The notes under the pieces are model-generated. The model made no database searches, had not been told where the DNA came from, and worked only from the letters and a program-made list of their open reading frames with translations. Made by a program: the position numbers and the translations under genes. 64,000 nucleotides of DNA from Narthecium ossifragum (taxonomy: Eukaryota; Streptophyta; Magnoliopsida; Dioscoreales; Nartheciaceae): positions 9,984,779 through 10,048,778 of the forward strand of contig OY986971.1 of assembly GCA_963920575.1 (NCBI GenBank). The letters run 5' to 3'. Positions 1 to 11,069 of this stretch are shown piece by piece (the first letter of the stretch is position 1; each line of letters begins with the position of its first letter).

Positions 1-62
1 TTGAATATATTATGAACCCTCACACCCCAAACTAGATGGGTTTTCTGGATCGGGGTGTGACA
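1..62 (+). mobile_element. 3' tail of an LTR (element lies off the window)
   Basis: The first 62 bases end in GGGGTGTGACA after a GATGGGTTTTCTGGATC stretch. This is the same terminus seen at the end of the G1 5' LTR (14420) and other LTRs in this window. No primer binding site follows, so this is a solo LTR or the 3' LTR of an element to the left. Confidence 0.7.
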
Positions 63-966
63 TCGTGCACTGTTACCGACCACCCCTTGCTCACCTTCAA
101 CGGTCTCTCATTAGCACAAAAATCTTTCTAATTTCTCTTTCCTCTTTTCTTTTTTCTGTTTATTATTTTCTATTTTCTCTTTTATGCAACGTCTGCAAGG
201 GTCGCAAGTTGGAATCGCCGGCACGGTGGAATGGGTGGCGCCTCCGGTCTAGAGATGTCATGGAGCTTTCTGGTCGATACTAATGTGTATCCTGAAATAG
301 TCGATCACTCGATACAGGTATGTTTCAATTTTCTCTTTTCACTTTTCACTTTTCTCTTTTCAATGTCGATTTTGTCAGCCGCTTCCTGAAGCTCCTCTTG
401 AACTCTTGATGAAGTCGTCAGCCCGGGCGTCCACCTCCTCCTCGGCGGTTGCCGGTGCTACAACTCTCGTGGTGGTCTAGAGGCACACGATCTATAGATC
501 TGAGAGGTTCCGAGAAAGAGAAGAATGGCGTTGAAGTTGTGGTAGTGATTGGGGTGATGAGCGGCGATAGGCGGCGGCGACGACGGCGTGGAGATCCGGC
601 CGCAACGACGGTGATGGGTGGCAACAACGGTGACCCGATCGAGGAAGAGGAGAATGCGTCGGAGTTGTGGCAGCGAATGGGATGACAACGACATGCAGAT
701 CCGGCCCCGACGATGGCAACAGTGATGAGCGGTGACGACGATGACGCGATCGAGGAAGAGGAGAATGGAGTCGGAGTGAAGGGATGGAGAGCGATGTTGG
801 TTGTGAGGGGGGAGGGGGGGGGGGCAATATGTATCTTTTGTAGGTTAAAATGGTGTTAACGCAACAAATCTTATGATTAGTGTTTTTTTAAAGGGATAAG
901 TACATTTTATGGTGCCGCCTCCTAATCCCCCTAATATATATGTGCTATATAAATTTTATGTGTTTG
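63..966. other. unassigned sequence with a GC-rich coding-like patch
   Basis: I recognise no gene here. A pyrimidine-rich stretch (about 120-190) is followed by a short open stretch ending near 317 at a plausible GT donor. A GC-rich patch (410-820) is open in several overlapping frames on both strands, which is what low-complexity GGC/GAC codon repeats produce. It could be the remnant of a captured exon, but no domain is recognisable. Confidence 0.3.
590..778. repeat. degenerate tandem repeat, about 104 bp unit, two copies
   Basis: The stretch GAGATCCGGCC...GATCGAGGAAGAGGAGAATG at 590-655 recurs in diverged form at 693-770, including the identical core CGATCGAGGAAGAGGAGAAT. It lies in the GC-rich patch and explains why several frames stay open. 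Confidence 0.6.
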
Positions 967-1975
967 TATATTGATAAGTCACTAATTATTCCTAATTAAA
1001 CCCCTTAAACTACATTTGTTAGGCCTAGAGTAGGTGTATTTGATATCATGTTGCTTGATTTCAGGTTTAAGTAGGATTTGAGAAGAAATACAAGAAATTC
1101 GGCTAAAATGAAGAAAAATATAGCTTCGTCGACCATTGGGAAAATATTCGCCAGATATTCTCTGAAACTCCAAATATTCTGAAACTTTGGGAAATTGTAG
1201 AAGACTCAGAGATGTACATTGTTGTTGTTGGACACATTGCGAGATTCCTGATGTTATGATGACAGTTTGAAGAATAGATGAAGATTTACAAACTGGAAAG
1301 CTGCTCCGTCGATGCTGAATAGAATATTCTCCAAATATTCTATATAAATTAGAATATTATGAAATATTTTGTAGATGATAGACAACTTCCAGATCTAGAA
1401 CTTTCCTGTTGAAGACTTTCCCAGATTCCGTACAGATTAGCTTCAGAATTGACTACAAATCAGAATTCCTAGTAGAAATTGAAGAATAAGGAAACTGATG
1501 ACGTGGCAGACCCAGTCCGACTTGACCGATGGATCGGATTTGAGTCCGATCGATCGCTCCGATGACGTTAGCAGCCCGGAATTTAGGGAAATTAGAGTTT
1601 AAGTCCAAATATAACTTCTAATTCCGGGGTGTAGGGTTTCTAATATAGAAGGGGGTTATACCAGCCGAAAATTATCATCTTTTGGAGCACTTTTGGAGGA
1701 GAAGATTAGGGTTTTGAAGACGGTGATCTTTCCGCGGGGATCGACGGCTTCATCTTCTACACCTATGGCTGATTTCCAAAAGATGAGTGGCTAGTTTTAT
1801 TGTTCTTAGGAATACCATGAAACCCTAGTGTAACTTTTGATCTTTCATAGTTAGATTTTTGTGAACTTCTCTAAGTATAATCTCATGAATATGATCTTAA
1901 TGATTATAGAGTTGAAGGAACAGAGTTCCGTTGACGTATTATTAGTCCTACATGATGGTTGTACTTGAGTGTAGA

Positions 1976-3237
1976 CAGTGGCGGAACCAGGGGGCGAGGG
2001 GGGGCGGCCGCCCCCCCTGGCGACGCCGGAACAGCCACCCACCCCCTGACCCTTCACCTCCTCCCTCCCTCCGCGGCCCGCCGCCCCACGCCTACCCCTT
2101 AACCTCCTCCACACGGACCACACGGCGATGCCCCATCGCCTCCTCTCCGGCCCTCCTCAGTTCCCCCTCTCCGGCTCCGGCTCTCCGGCACCCACCTAGC
2201 CACCCGACTCCGGCCCTCCCCCCTCTCCGGCACCCGCCCCCACCTGGCAGGGCCTGGTCGGCCGGCTGCCGGCACCCACCCAATAAGAAACAGAGCACGT
2301 AATAAACAGAGCAGAGCACGTATGCTTTTTTTTTAAAAAAAATATTTGATTTAGTTAATTATTTGCTAATGTTAGGATCTATAATTCATTAGTTTGATTT
2401 AGTTAATTATTTATTTGTTAGGATTTAGTTAATTTTTTGATAATTTTTTAGTTTGATTTCTAATTGTCACATTTTTATTTATATTTTTGTTTTGTTTTAT
2501 TTAGATAATGGATAAGTTTGTGATAAAAAAAACCACGAATCGGATCAAGCGGTGAATCGTCTAATACTCATGACTTGCATAATACTTTAGAGAATAGTAG
2601 TTCGAAAAGACCCCGAACTAATTTAATTAATCCAAATGATATTGTTGTTGACCCAGGGTTGCGTAAACCCATTGAAACATATAATGTTGGAATTAGGGAT
2701 GAAATTCGTAGGGGGTATTTAATCAAAGGCCATTGTCAACCGTTTGGTCATAATTTTCCCAAGAAAAAATATGAAAAATATATGAGGAGTTTTATGAAGA
2801 CATGTTTCAAAGACTAACGGTGGTTGGAATACAGTGTATCAAAAGATACGGCATATTGCTTATGGTGTTATCTGTTTAGGAAACCTCAAAGAGAACAAGG
2901 CGGAGGAGATGTGTTTACAAGTACAGGATTCAACAATTAGAAAAAGGCAATAGAAAAATTTGGTGAACATGTTGGTGCACATAACAGTTTTCACAATGAA
3001 GCTAGAGAAAAGTATGAAACACTCAAAAATCAACAGCAAAGCACATATTTTCTGCATGACCAAGAGAATGCATATCGCATTCGTTTAACAACGGTTTTAA
3101 TATTTGTATTATTTTTATTCCTTAATGTTCGATATTGTAATTCTAAGATATTTTTTGTATTACTTGAAAGAAAAAAAAAATAGTCATTTTGCTTTAGATT
3201 TCGCCCCCCCTTAAGTCTCATCCTGGTTCTGCCACTG
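1976..3237 (+). mobile_element. hAT-superfamily element, TTF-type, non-autonomous
   Basis: Terminal inverted repeats CAGTGGCGGAACCAGG (left) and its partner (right, reading CAGTGGCAGAACCAGG on the minus strand) match at 15 of 16 bases. A perfect 8-bp target duplication AGTGTAGA flanks the element (1968-1975 and 3238-3245). An 8-bp duplication with CAGTG ends is diagnostic of the hAT superfamily. At 1262 bp it is a deletion derivative holding only an N-terminal transposase remnant. It sits inside the solo LTR 972-3796, so it is the younger insertion. Confidence 0.93.
2575..3090 (+). pseudogene. TTF-type (zf-MYM/hAT) transposase N-terminal remnant
   Basis: One reading frame gives the pattern of the plant TTF-type zinc-finger transposase N-terminus: a GHNFPKK-like segment, then WLEYSVSKDTAYCLWCYLF with the CxxC zinc ligands, then KKAIEKFGEHVGAHNSFH. 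The frame has stops at 2815 (TAA) and 2938 (TAG); the latter stands where this family normally has Trp, a likely TGG to TAG change. The dimerisation and catalytic domains are missing. The start is uncertain, because related reading begins upstream near 2508 in another frame. No function is expected; it is the coding remnant of the enclosing hAT element. Confidence 0.8.
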
Positions 3238-3801
3238 AGTGTAGAGATTCATGAGATAGTTTGCATGTGATTTGTGATTTACCTTTGAGATAATCTATGC
3301 TACGTGAAGATAAGTCATGCTAAGGTCATTAGGAGTAGAATAACTTAAGATAATAGTAGGATCGAAGATGATTTATGCCAAACAAAGATAGGTTATGCCG
3401 TAGGGAACATAAAACCTTCTTTTAGGGATTCGTGTGAGCTTGTAGCCATACGATCCATAATGTTTAGAGAAGTGATCAAGATGATAACTATGGAAGATTA
3501 AGGGTGAAGTTAGGGTGGATTGTGTATTTCCTAAGACATCTTTTTCCATCTGATTAAAACCTTAATATTTTCTTTTGCTTTCTTAGATAATTTCAGTTAG
3601 ATCAATCTATCATTGAAGTGTTTGGTTTAGATCTAGAGTTTTGAGAATTGATTTTGTTTTTCCTAGTAATTCCCTGTGATTCGACTCCGGATTTCACCAC
3701 TAGTCTACGTATTAGTATTAGTGATTGAATAAGGATATAAATTTAAGATTTGATTGAGGTTAGCAACGTTTTAACGACGACGTTTGCGAGTGATCATGTA
3801 T

Positions 3802-4187
3802 TTATACATATGTATGTTATATATGTGTTTTTTTTTATGATATTATAGGTTTATATACACACCGGTATATATAAAATATTTATAAATATATAAAAGGAAG
3901 ATAATATATAAAAGAAAAGAAAAGTTTGGAGGTGCGTCCTGCAAAGAAAAGCTGGCTCGTGGCTTTTGACTGAGAGAGAGACAGAGGGGGGAATCTTTTG
4001 GTTCCTGGAAAGAAGACAAGACGCCTGCTCTGCATTTGCTGGCGGATTGACCAAGTGACTTTGGCTTGTCTGGTAGGTTCTTATCTTTGAATTTAAAATT
4101 TTCTATGCGATAGTTTAAATTGTAGTAGTAATAGAAAGAATTCGAACAAAAAAGTTAAAGGATATCGAACTTTTGAAAAGACAATTG
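3802..4187. other. no gene seen
   Basis: AT-rich sequence with ATAT-rich simple stretches (3802-3910). A frame is open on the minus strand across 3851-4054, but it matches no family I know and has no regulatory context. Nothing can be supported here. Confidence 0.3.
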
Positions 4188-4195
4188 GTCACAAG

Positions 4196-4970
4196 AAGGC
4201 TGTACTCGGGCGTTGCTTGCGCTGAGCATCGGCTCGCAGGAGCTCGATTCGACTCAGTATAGGGAGTTCGAATTCCGAGCTCAATTCAAGCTTCAATATC
4301 GAGTTTGCTTGGCTCATAATTGACTAGAAGCCTCCAAAAGAGCCTATAATATAGATTCACTAGGTGGTGGGCCCGTGCCACCTGGCACGGCTAACTGTCC
4401 GCCCCCACTATCTCTATTATAATTTACGCCACATCAGCCACTATCCTTTTTTTATTATTTAATTATAATTTTATACCACGTGTATGCCATGTGTGTATAA
4501 GTTTATGACTCAGATGATGAGTCATAAAAGTAACTACCCTTGGATCTTATAAGGTAGATAAGTATGTATATTTAAAACTAATCTCCTGTCTTATGATTAT
4601 AAGGATGTATATTTAAAACTAACCTAGGAAAGATGATAAAAATATACAAAGTTAACTTATGAAAATATACATGTAAATAAACTAATAGGAGGTAAACGGT
4701 TGTAATCGTTATTGCTTCTTATATAAATTCATATATGTATATAGTCAATAAATTATATTATATTTGAAATAGAATTTAATTGAGTTGGACTCACGGGCTT
4801 CTGACTCGAGACCAAGAATTGGTCAAGTTCGAGCTCCATAAAAATTCAGAGCTTATCTATTAGTTCGAGCTTTTCTCAAACCCCAATTTAATTGAATTAT
4901 AGCTGAGCTTAATTAAGCTCGAACTCAAGCTCGAGCCCTTCAATTAAACCTCAGCTTGAACACAGCCCTG
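4196..4970. mobile_element. hAT-like MITE, split by a Helitron
   Basis: The ends AAGGCTGTACTCGGGC (left) and CAGGGCTGTGTTCAAGC (right, minus strand) are imperfect inverted repeats. Flanking octamers GTCACAAG (4188-4195) and ATCATAAG (4971-4978) agree at 6 of 8, both differences being transitions. The body is rich in GAGCTCGA and AGCTCGAG, a common MITE composition in plants. No coding sequence. Confidence 0.6.
4360..4731 (-). mobile_element. short non-autonomous Helitron
   Basis: On the minus strand the element ends in CTAG followed by T (4363-4360). A hairpin CCGTGCC-AGGT-GGCACGG lies about ten bases before that end, the standard Helitron 3' terminus. The 3' 200 bp match, in inverted orientation, the terminus at 55676-55889. 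The 5' side, with CAATAACG and CCTCCTATT, matches 53225-53275. The exact 5' end near 4731 is inferred from that alignment. Confidence 0.75.
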
Positions 4971-4978
4971 ATCATAAG

Positions 4979-5417
4979 TGTAAAATATTCAGAGTTATGG
5001 TAAGTGGATTACATTTACATTTATTTCCATTAGTGCCAATAAGATAATGGATAACTACCTAAATTGATGCCTACAACTGTTATTATCCCTGAAACCTCAG
5101 ACAAGATCAGAATTAGAACTAAGCATGCGTCATAAAACAACTTATCAAGACAAGAACACGAAGATCTCTAAGATGATTTGATGCGATTGATTTAAGGAGC
5201 ATGAGGACAAAGGTGCACTGCGACAAAGAGCTTGGATAAGATAAGAAATCTCCGGAGAGGCATGGAGAGGTGTTTGTGGGAGGCGCGTGGAATACTCACG
5301 CACTCTGTGGATAAGGTTCGTCGATGGGGCTCTGGATCCGCAGCAGTCGCTGTTAAGCTTCTCAACCACGTTTTTCTCTTTTAATTTTTTTTTTGCTATT
5401 TACGTCTCTTATGAATT
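4979..5417. other. no recognisable gene; possible host-like sequence
   Basis: Sequence between the MITE and the MULE. A 74-codon minus-strand frame (5369-5145) has balanced composition but no domain I recognise. It may be a remnant exon. No repeat or terminal structure was found. Confidence 0.3.
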
Positions 5418-5865
5418 GCTTTTGACACTTGTTACGGTTCCTCTTACCTTTTTTACAAAACAAGACCCCAAATTTATAAAATCCCTACTTTGCCATACTT
5501 TTTCACATGGCACAAGGCATGCCATGCTATAGATAATAAACAATTGGGGTTTTATCCGAAAAACCCTTTAAAAGAAATATATGGCATAAGGCATGCCCAC
5601 TCCTCCTGCCACGCCGCCGCTCCCTCCCGGTGAACATGCGGATACCCGTCTAGATGTCGCAAGCCGCGACACCCATGTTGTAGATGGTGTCGTCGTCACC
5701 AGTCGCGGTAGAGGATGCGTAGGTGACGCAGTGGAACCGCATCATCTCATTCCCGTCGGTGGAAAGACATGCGTCATCGAATGCGTTGGTGCATGTGCGC
5801 ACAGCCGCACGATACTCGAACTACGCGACGACACACGGGGGTGGTGGACGTGGAGGTGGCAATAT
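5418..5865 (+). repeat. left TIR of the small MULE
   Basis: Inverted copy of 6565-7024. Aligned landmarks are ACAAAACAAGACCCCAAAT, the GGCATAAGGCATGCCC block at 5583-5598, GAACATGCGGAT and CATCTCATTCCCGTCGGTGG. Open frames in this stretch mirror those in the partner TIR and are probably not genes. Confidence 0.8.
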
Positions 5866-5924
5866 AAGTACAACTCTGGTAAGAGTCACGAGTTACTGAT
5901 GTGATGCATAATAGTAATGCATGA

Positions 5925-6125
5925 AAGGCTTGACCAGGTGCAAATTAAACTATCCAGCTACTACTTCGACGATGAGTTGTAATGCCTGCAAACCCCTCCT
6001 TTAAGATCAACGACCGGCGGGTGCCAGTGGTCACTCATGTGCAATGGAATGAACCAAGCGTCCATGCTGGCCAGTCGGGGGCCACCTTCTCATACAGGTA
6101 CTACAAAGCCAAGGGTGAGAAATAT
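5925..6125 (-). pseudogene. Ulp1-like (C48) peptidase fragment
   Basis: The minus strand reads DAWFIPLHMSDHW then VVDLKGGVCRHYNSSSK before a stop. This is the catalytic-His block of Ulp1-type cysteine peptidases (SUMO proteases): a hydrophobic strand, PLH, then HW. It is nearly the same as the block at 35160-35270. The Asp normally found 17 residues after the catalytic His is Asn here. The Gln and Cys motifs are absent, so this is a fragment without activity. Confidence 0.75.
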
Positions 6126-6129
6126 GTGC

Positions 6130-6310
6130 AATGATAAAAGTGACAAACATGTGTATAATACAATGCATGTGTTAAAGTGACAAGCTGAAGTCAAGAATAT
6201 ACGCGTAAAATATAATATGAGCGTTAAATTGACATATACACACGCGTAAAAGCTAGAAGTAAAAGGTGCGCATAAAATGTACGTGTAAAATATGATATAC
6301 GCGTAAAATT
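6130..6310. repeat. ACGCGTA/ACGTGTA motif cluster
   Basis: Repeated TACGCGTAAAA, ACACGCGTAAA and TACGTGTAAAA words next to the Ulp1 fragment. The same words crowd the non-coding spacers of the large MULE at 29.04-29.21, 31.44-31.62, 33.0-33.12, 35.6-35.78, 41.49-41.75 and 44.11-44.30 kb. Confidence 0.7.
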
Positions 6311-6564
6311 AAGACCTGAGGATATTACGGTCATTCTTAAAGCGAAACTCTCATCCAAAACTAATCCAGCGACCCAATCCCAAACTAAACCGACCACCAA
6401 ATCCGCCGCCAATGTAAAACCACCCAAGCCCATCCGTCCACCACTCTCGGCGGCACCGAAACGAACCTAGCGGTGCTTCCGCCGGGACATACATCACGCC
6501 GTGTGGTGGAGATCATCTTCAGCTTGAGCTGGTCCTCCCGCGGTGCCCACTTCCGGGGCAAGAT

Positions 6565-7024
6565 CGAAATGTTGTTCCGCGTCCTCCACCCCCAGCGTGC
6601 TGTCACGCTCTTCGAGGAGTACCATGCTACCATGCTCGCGTGCACCAGTGCATCCGACTACGCCCGTCTCGCCACCGACGGGAATGAGATGATGTGGTTC
6701 CACTGCTCCACATCCTTTGCTGTTGCCGGAGACGACGACGCCATTTATGATGCGGGCGTCGCGGTTTGCAATGTCAAGGAGGGAATCCGCATGTTCGTCG
6801 GGAGCGGTAGCGCGCACGAGAGTGGTGGCAGGGGAAGCGGGCATGCCTTATGCCATTTACTTCTTTTAAAGGGTTTTTCGGAGAAAAACCCAATTGTTTA
6901 TTATCAATTGCGTGGCATCTCTTATGCCATGTAGAAAAAGCATGGGTAAAGTGGGGATTTTGGAAATTTGGGTTCTTGTTTTGTAAAAAAACAACGGGAG
7001 CCCCGGAAGTGCCAAAAGTAATTT
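6565..7024 (-). repeat. right TIR of the small MULE
   Basis: Reverse complement matches 5418-5865 with scattered substitutions and small indels. A frame across 6473-6934 runs through the TIR and is treated as a by-product of repeat composition. Confidence 0.8.
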
Positions 7025-7025
7025 T

Positions 7026-7122
7026 GTTTGGTGTGGGGGATAAGGGGGGTTATCACCCTTTATGATATCCCCCCTCATCCTCACACTTATCCCCCCTTAT
7101 CCCCACACTTATCCCTAAACAA
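7026..7122. repeat. short fold-back (MITE-like)
   Basis: GTTTGGTGTGGGGGATAAGG on the left pairs with CCTTATCCCCACACTTATC and CCTAAAC on the right. It makes an imperfect hairpin of about 97 bases between the small MULE and the G1 LTR. No target duplication was confirmed. Confidence 0.5.
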
Positions 7123-7455
7123 AAAAAATAATCATTACTTCTTCATCACCATTCCACCTACCATTACCACTGTGAGGGCCTGTCCTTCAGACCTGGCTCG
7201 ACCGCGTGGGTCGAGGGCCGTTTTCCTGTTGGTTTGATTCCGCGTCGAGTACGATCGGGCGATCGTATGGTGGTTTTTAGCCCCAGGGGTATCTTGGTAA
7301 ATATGCCCCCTGGTGGTCAATTTCACACCCGCGTTACACACACGACCTTGGATTGATGTATGTGATTGATTATAACCTTAAGGGTGCTTTCGATCAGAAG
7401 ATCGAAGCTCGATCGGGAAAGATCGAATTTGACGGCCGAGATCGGTTCGGATCTC

Positions 7456-7463
7456 TATATATA
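7456..7463 (+). promoter_or_regulatory. TATA box of G1 5' LTR
   Basis: TATATATA follows GATCGATC-like words (7380-7445) and precedes a CT-rich leader (CTCTCTTTC). The same arrangement is at 25314-25321 in the 3' LTR, supporting a promoter in U3. Confidence 0.6.
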
Positions 7464-8464
7464 TCCTGTCCCTTTCTCTCTCTTTCTTTTCTTCTTTGCT
7501 GTCGTTGTCTCCTTCTCTCTCTCTTTCTCTCTCCAACCGGCTGAGCTAGGGCTTGGAGACGCGAGCCTCGAGGAGCGGATCTTGGCGGCTGGACTTGTTG
7601 GACGCGTGGAGGAGCTGCCCTACTTGCTCAAGTAGGTATTTCTACCTCGATCTTGTGATCGGGTTCTCCGAAGATAGGTTTATTGTGTTTTCACTGTAGG
7701 AGTACATGATAGAATGTTGTGTAGTTCAATGCATGAGTATTATAGTGTATTTGGAGTAGCTCTACCCCTTGGGTTTCGTATTTTATCGGATGATTTCCGT
7801 ATTATCGTCGTTTTGTCGGTTTTCGGCCATTGAGACATAGATCTGAGATTTAACCATAAAAACTGTGTTTTCTTCGCACCAATAGCTTCTCCATCATTTG
7901 TTGGGCATGCATGCAAAGTTTCATCAATTTCCAACAAGATTGATAATTCAAATCCAAGGAATTGGATTTCCGGCACTGTTCCGAGGAAGTGTGCCGTGAG
8001 GCTGACGGTCGATCGTCGGATCGACCGTCAAGCGTTGATACGCTTTTTCCTGGCCTCACGGTCGACCGTCGCATCGACCATGAGGCTCTGTCGCGTTTTT
8101 GGCCTCCCACGGTCGATGCCCCGATTGACCGTAGTTCCTTCTTCTTTTCCTTTTTGCCTCACGGTCGATCGTCGGATCGACCATCAGGCTCTGTCTCATT
8201 TTGGGCCTCCCACGGTCGATGTACCGAACAACTGTGGCCCTTATGTTTCTTCCTCGTTTGGCCCTACGATCGACGGTCGACCGTGGCATCGACCGTGGCC
8301 TCACGGTCGACCGTCGGATCAACCGTCACATCGACTGTGGGCCACTGAGCTGTGTTTTCTGATTTTCTTTGATTGGTTTTCATTCATGATAGATATCCAA
8401 TCATGATAGGGAGCATACATGTGGCTTTCAAGGGATATTAATGGATTTTTATCGAGATTGAGGA

Positions 8465-9338
8465 TGTTATGCCGAGCCTTCTCGTAGGCACGGGTACCTG
8501 GTCTCTTTCCTGGTCTCAGTTCCTCCTTAGCCAAATATATGGCTAGGTCGTGAGATACCTTTAGGGTTTTAGGAGAAGGACCCTAGGTATTCGACGAGAA
8601 AGGTGAAGACTGGAGGTAGGAGACGGAAGAGAAGAGGATACCTTGCAGATCCTCTTGGGGTTGGCTGGTTACTCTTGGAGATCCACACCAAGGAAGGTGG
8701 AAGAAGAGGGGCAGCGGCCAAGGAGGACGCCCGGGATGGAGACGTGAGAGGTGGCTGATAGCGGCGGACGACGGCGGTGGTTGGTGGTGGCTGGCTGGTG
8801 GAGAAGGCCAGCGATAGAGAGAGAAACGTGGGAAGGGCTGGTGATGGTGGAATATTAAGTTATGGCTACTCCTAAGATATCCTACTTAACTACTAACTTT
8901 ATTCTTCAATGCATAAAACCCTAATACAAGCTATGGAGGTCCTTTTATAGAGGCCTCAAAGAGTTCTACTCCAACTAGAGAACTACCTTGCTGAAATCAG
9001 CAGGTAAACATCCTTTCCTACTAAGACTCAATCATATCTCAAACTTCCTAACAACATGGACTCAAAAATAGGAACTAATAAAGTAAAGCATAATCTGGAC
9101 TCAAACTAGGAAATCAACTAGGAAAGCAAGTAAGAACTAACTAAAAAAGTAACCAGCTAGGAATAGGATTCCTTAAGACTGGCTTTGGCTTGGGACCTGG
9201 TCCAAGGCTTGGTCCTCCTAGGAGGTGGGGCCTGACATGCGTGGGTCCCTCCTGGGCCTACCCCACGAGTGGGCCCTGCCCCAGAATTGGGCTCGGGTTG
9301 GTCTAGCCCAGGATGAGCTGGACTTCGAACCGTATCAT
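8465..9338 (-). mobile_element. G2 3' LTR (left)
   Basis: TGTTATGCCGAGCC...ACCGTATCA. Carries an extra 12-bp duplication (TCTTTCCTGGTC region) compared with the right LTR. Confidence 0.95.
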
Positions 9339-11067
9339 CCCCTTTCCCTTCAAAAAGTGCCTTGTCCTCAAGGCCGAAGTTGGGATAATGATCCAAGAAA
9401 TCCGTGAATACCTCCCATGTGGCTTCAACTGGACTATGGCCCTTCCAATGTACTAGAACTTCTTTTTGGTGACGGGGAGGATGCCGATGGTCGATGATAG
9501 CCTGGGGATACAGCTTGGGCTGCTCCTCTGAGGGGTCTGGAATCTCGGTGATGACAGGTACTTCAGTTCCAACGTGCGTTTTCAGAAGCGACACATGAAA
9601 AATGAGGTGCACCTTGGAATCTGATGGATGGCAGAGGCGATAGGCGACATCTCCTATACGCTCCAGTACCTCGTACGGCCCATAGAACTTCGCGGCGAGC
9701 TTCTGTGACTTGCGCTTGGCCACGGACTTCTGTCGATAGGGTTGTAACTTGACGTAGACCATCTCACCAATCTGAAACTTGACGTCTCGATGTCCACGGT
9801 CATAAGTCTGCTTCATCTTGTTCTGGGCAGCTGCTAACCTTGACTTAACATATGCTATCACTTGATCCCGTTCGACTAGGAAGTGATCTACAGCTGCTAA
9901 TCTGGCTGTCCCGGGTACATAGGAGAGGAGAGACGGTGGAGGTCGCCCATACACTACCTCGTAGGGTGTCTACTGGATGCTGGAGTGCCAACTAGTATTG
10001 TAGGTGTACTCTGCCCAAGTCAACCATTGGGTCCACTGTGTAGGACGATCACCTGAAAAACATCGTAAGTACATCTCCAGGGATCGGTTTACTACCTCAG
10101 TTTGGCCATCCGTCTGGGGGTGATATGCTGAGGAGAATCTGAACTTGACTCCTTGCAATCTGAAGATCTCCTGCCAAAAGTTGCTGGTGAAGGTAGGATC
10201 TCGATCACAGACGATGCTGGTTGGCATGCCATGGTGCTTGAACACAGTGTCGAAGAAAACTCGAGCCACTGAGTATGCCGTGTAGGGATGCCGTAGGGGA
10301 GCGAAGTGTGCATATTTGGACAATCTGTCGACGACTACTAGAATGGTTGTGTACCCTCTAGAAGATGGAAGTCCGTCGATGAAGTCCATAGAGACATCAG
10401 TCCATACCTCATGAGGGATGGGTAGGGGCTGGAGTAGGCCGGCTGGCTTCAGGGTCTCGGCCTTGTGTCGCTGGCAGGTGTCACATTGGCAGATGAAGTC
10501 CTTGATCCGCGCCTGAGCTCCCTTCCAGTAGAAGGTGGTTCGTAGCCGATGCCACATCTTGACGAACCCCTCATGTGTGCTGGAATGTAGGGTCGTCAAG
10601 ACCTCTGAGATGACTGGGGAGTTCTTCCTCAAGAAGATGCGGTCCTTGTGGAAGATGACTCCATTGCGAACTGTCCACGGGCCCTTGATGATTCCATCTT
10701 GGATGTCCCTGGCAAGCTTCTGCATCTCCACATTAGTTTTGACATCCTCCTGAATGGGTTCCAACCACTGAGGAACCGGACTAGAGATGGCAGCTATCGA
10801 GGGGGTTGATGCTGCCATGAGAGCTGGACTGCACTTAGGTTGGCCGTGGGAGATGTTGTCCGGTTCAGGTAGTAGAGGATCAGAAGTAGGCATCGGCAGT
10901 GGGTCCTCTACCGTGGACTCGGTAGCTGGAAGAGCCACAAGCACTTGCCCAATCATCATGCCCAGTGAGGGTTCTCCATGCTCGGCTAGAACTGTGATCT
11001 CCTCTTCAAGCTCAGCTCCAACCAGATCTTCCATGGCTGGTTCTTCATTGACGATCTCAATGCTCAA
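9157..11067 (-). pseudogene. G2 integrase with chromodomain, fused to gag by deletion
   Basis: In order: an acidic linker after the gag zinc knuckle, the end of the RNase H-INT linker (EDVKTNVEMQKLARDIQDG), the HHCC zinc site (H near HSSTHEGF, then CDTCQRHK), and the DDE core (D in WTDVSMDFIDGLP, D in VCDRDPTF, E in HPQTDGQTEVVN). A GPY/F-type segment (YGPYEVLERIGDVAYRL) and a chromodomain (VLVHWKGHSPVEATWE) follow. Integrase inserts the cDNA, and the chromodomain steers it to heterochromatin. A single in-frame TAG at 9970 interrupts it. Protease, RT and RNase H are deleted around 10.8-10.95 kb, so the element would depend on a helper. Confidence 0.92.
9339..9352 (-). promoter_or_regulatory. 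G2 polypurine tract
   Basis: The minus strand reads GAAGGGAAAGGGGA directly before the 3' LTR, the expected plus-strand priming site for reverse transcription. Confidence 0.85.
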
Positions 11068-11069
11068 CA

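Larger units (their letters stand above)
972..3796 (+). mobile_element. solo LTR interrupted by a hAT element
   Basis: The LTR starts TGATAAGTCAC and ends GAGTGATCA. The organisation matches the solo LTRs at 29597 and 33632: a similar start, a leader running into TTTTGGAGGAG, and a 3' end with a TTCGACT-type segment followed by a terminal GATCA or ATATCA. Flanking bases TATAT (967-971) and TGTAT (3797-3801) agree at 4 of 5 positions. Without the hAT insertion and its duplication the LTR is about 1.55 kb, like the other two. The ends are less certain than for the other copies. Confidence 0.6.
5418..7024. mobile_element. non-autonomous MULE with long TIRs carrying a Ulp1 fragment
   Basis: Two inverted copies of about 450 bp (5418-5865 and 6565-7024) bound a short centre. 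The outer ends read CTTTTG(A/G)CACTT, and the match runs through ACAAAACAAGA, GCATAAGGCATGCCC and AACCGCATCATCTCATTC-like segments. TIRs of this length are typical of Mutator-like elements. The centre holds a minus-strand Ulp1-like peptidase fragment related to the one in the large MULE at 28.7-45.2 kb, so it is probably a deletion derivative of a related family. I could not see a clear 9-bp target duplication. Confidence 0.8.

Noticed and set aside
418..827. Several overlapping frames on both strands
   Set aside because: All arise from one GC-rich degenerate tandem repeat; none has a recognisable motif.
2092..2319. Proline/glycine-rich frames near the hAT left end
   Set aside because: Pyrimidine-rich low-complexity DNA between the TIR and the transposase remnant; open on both strands.
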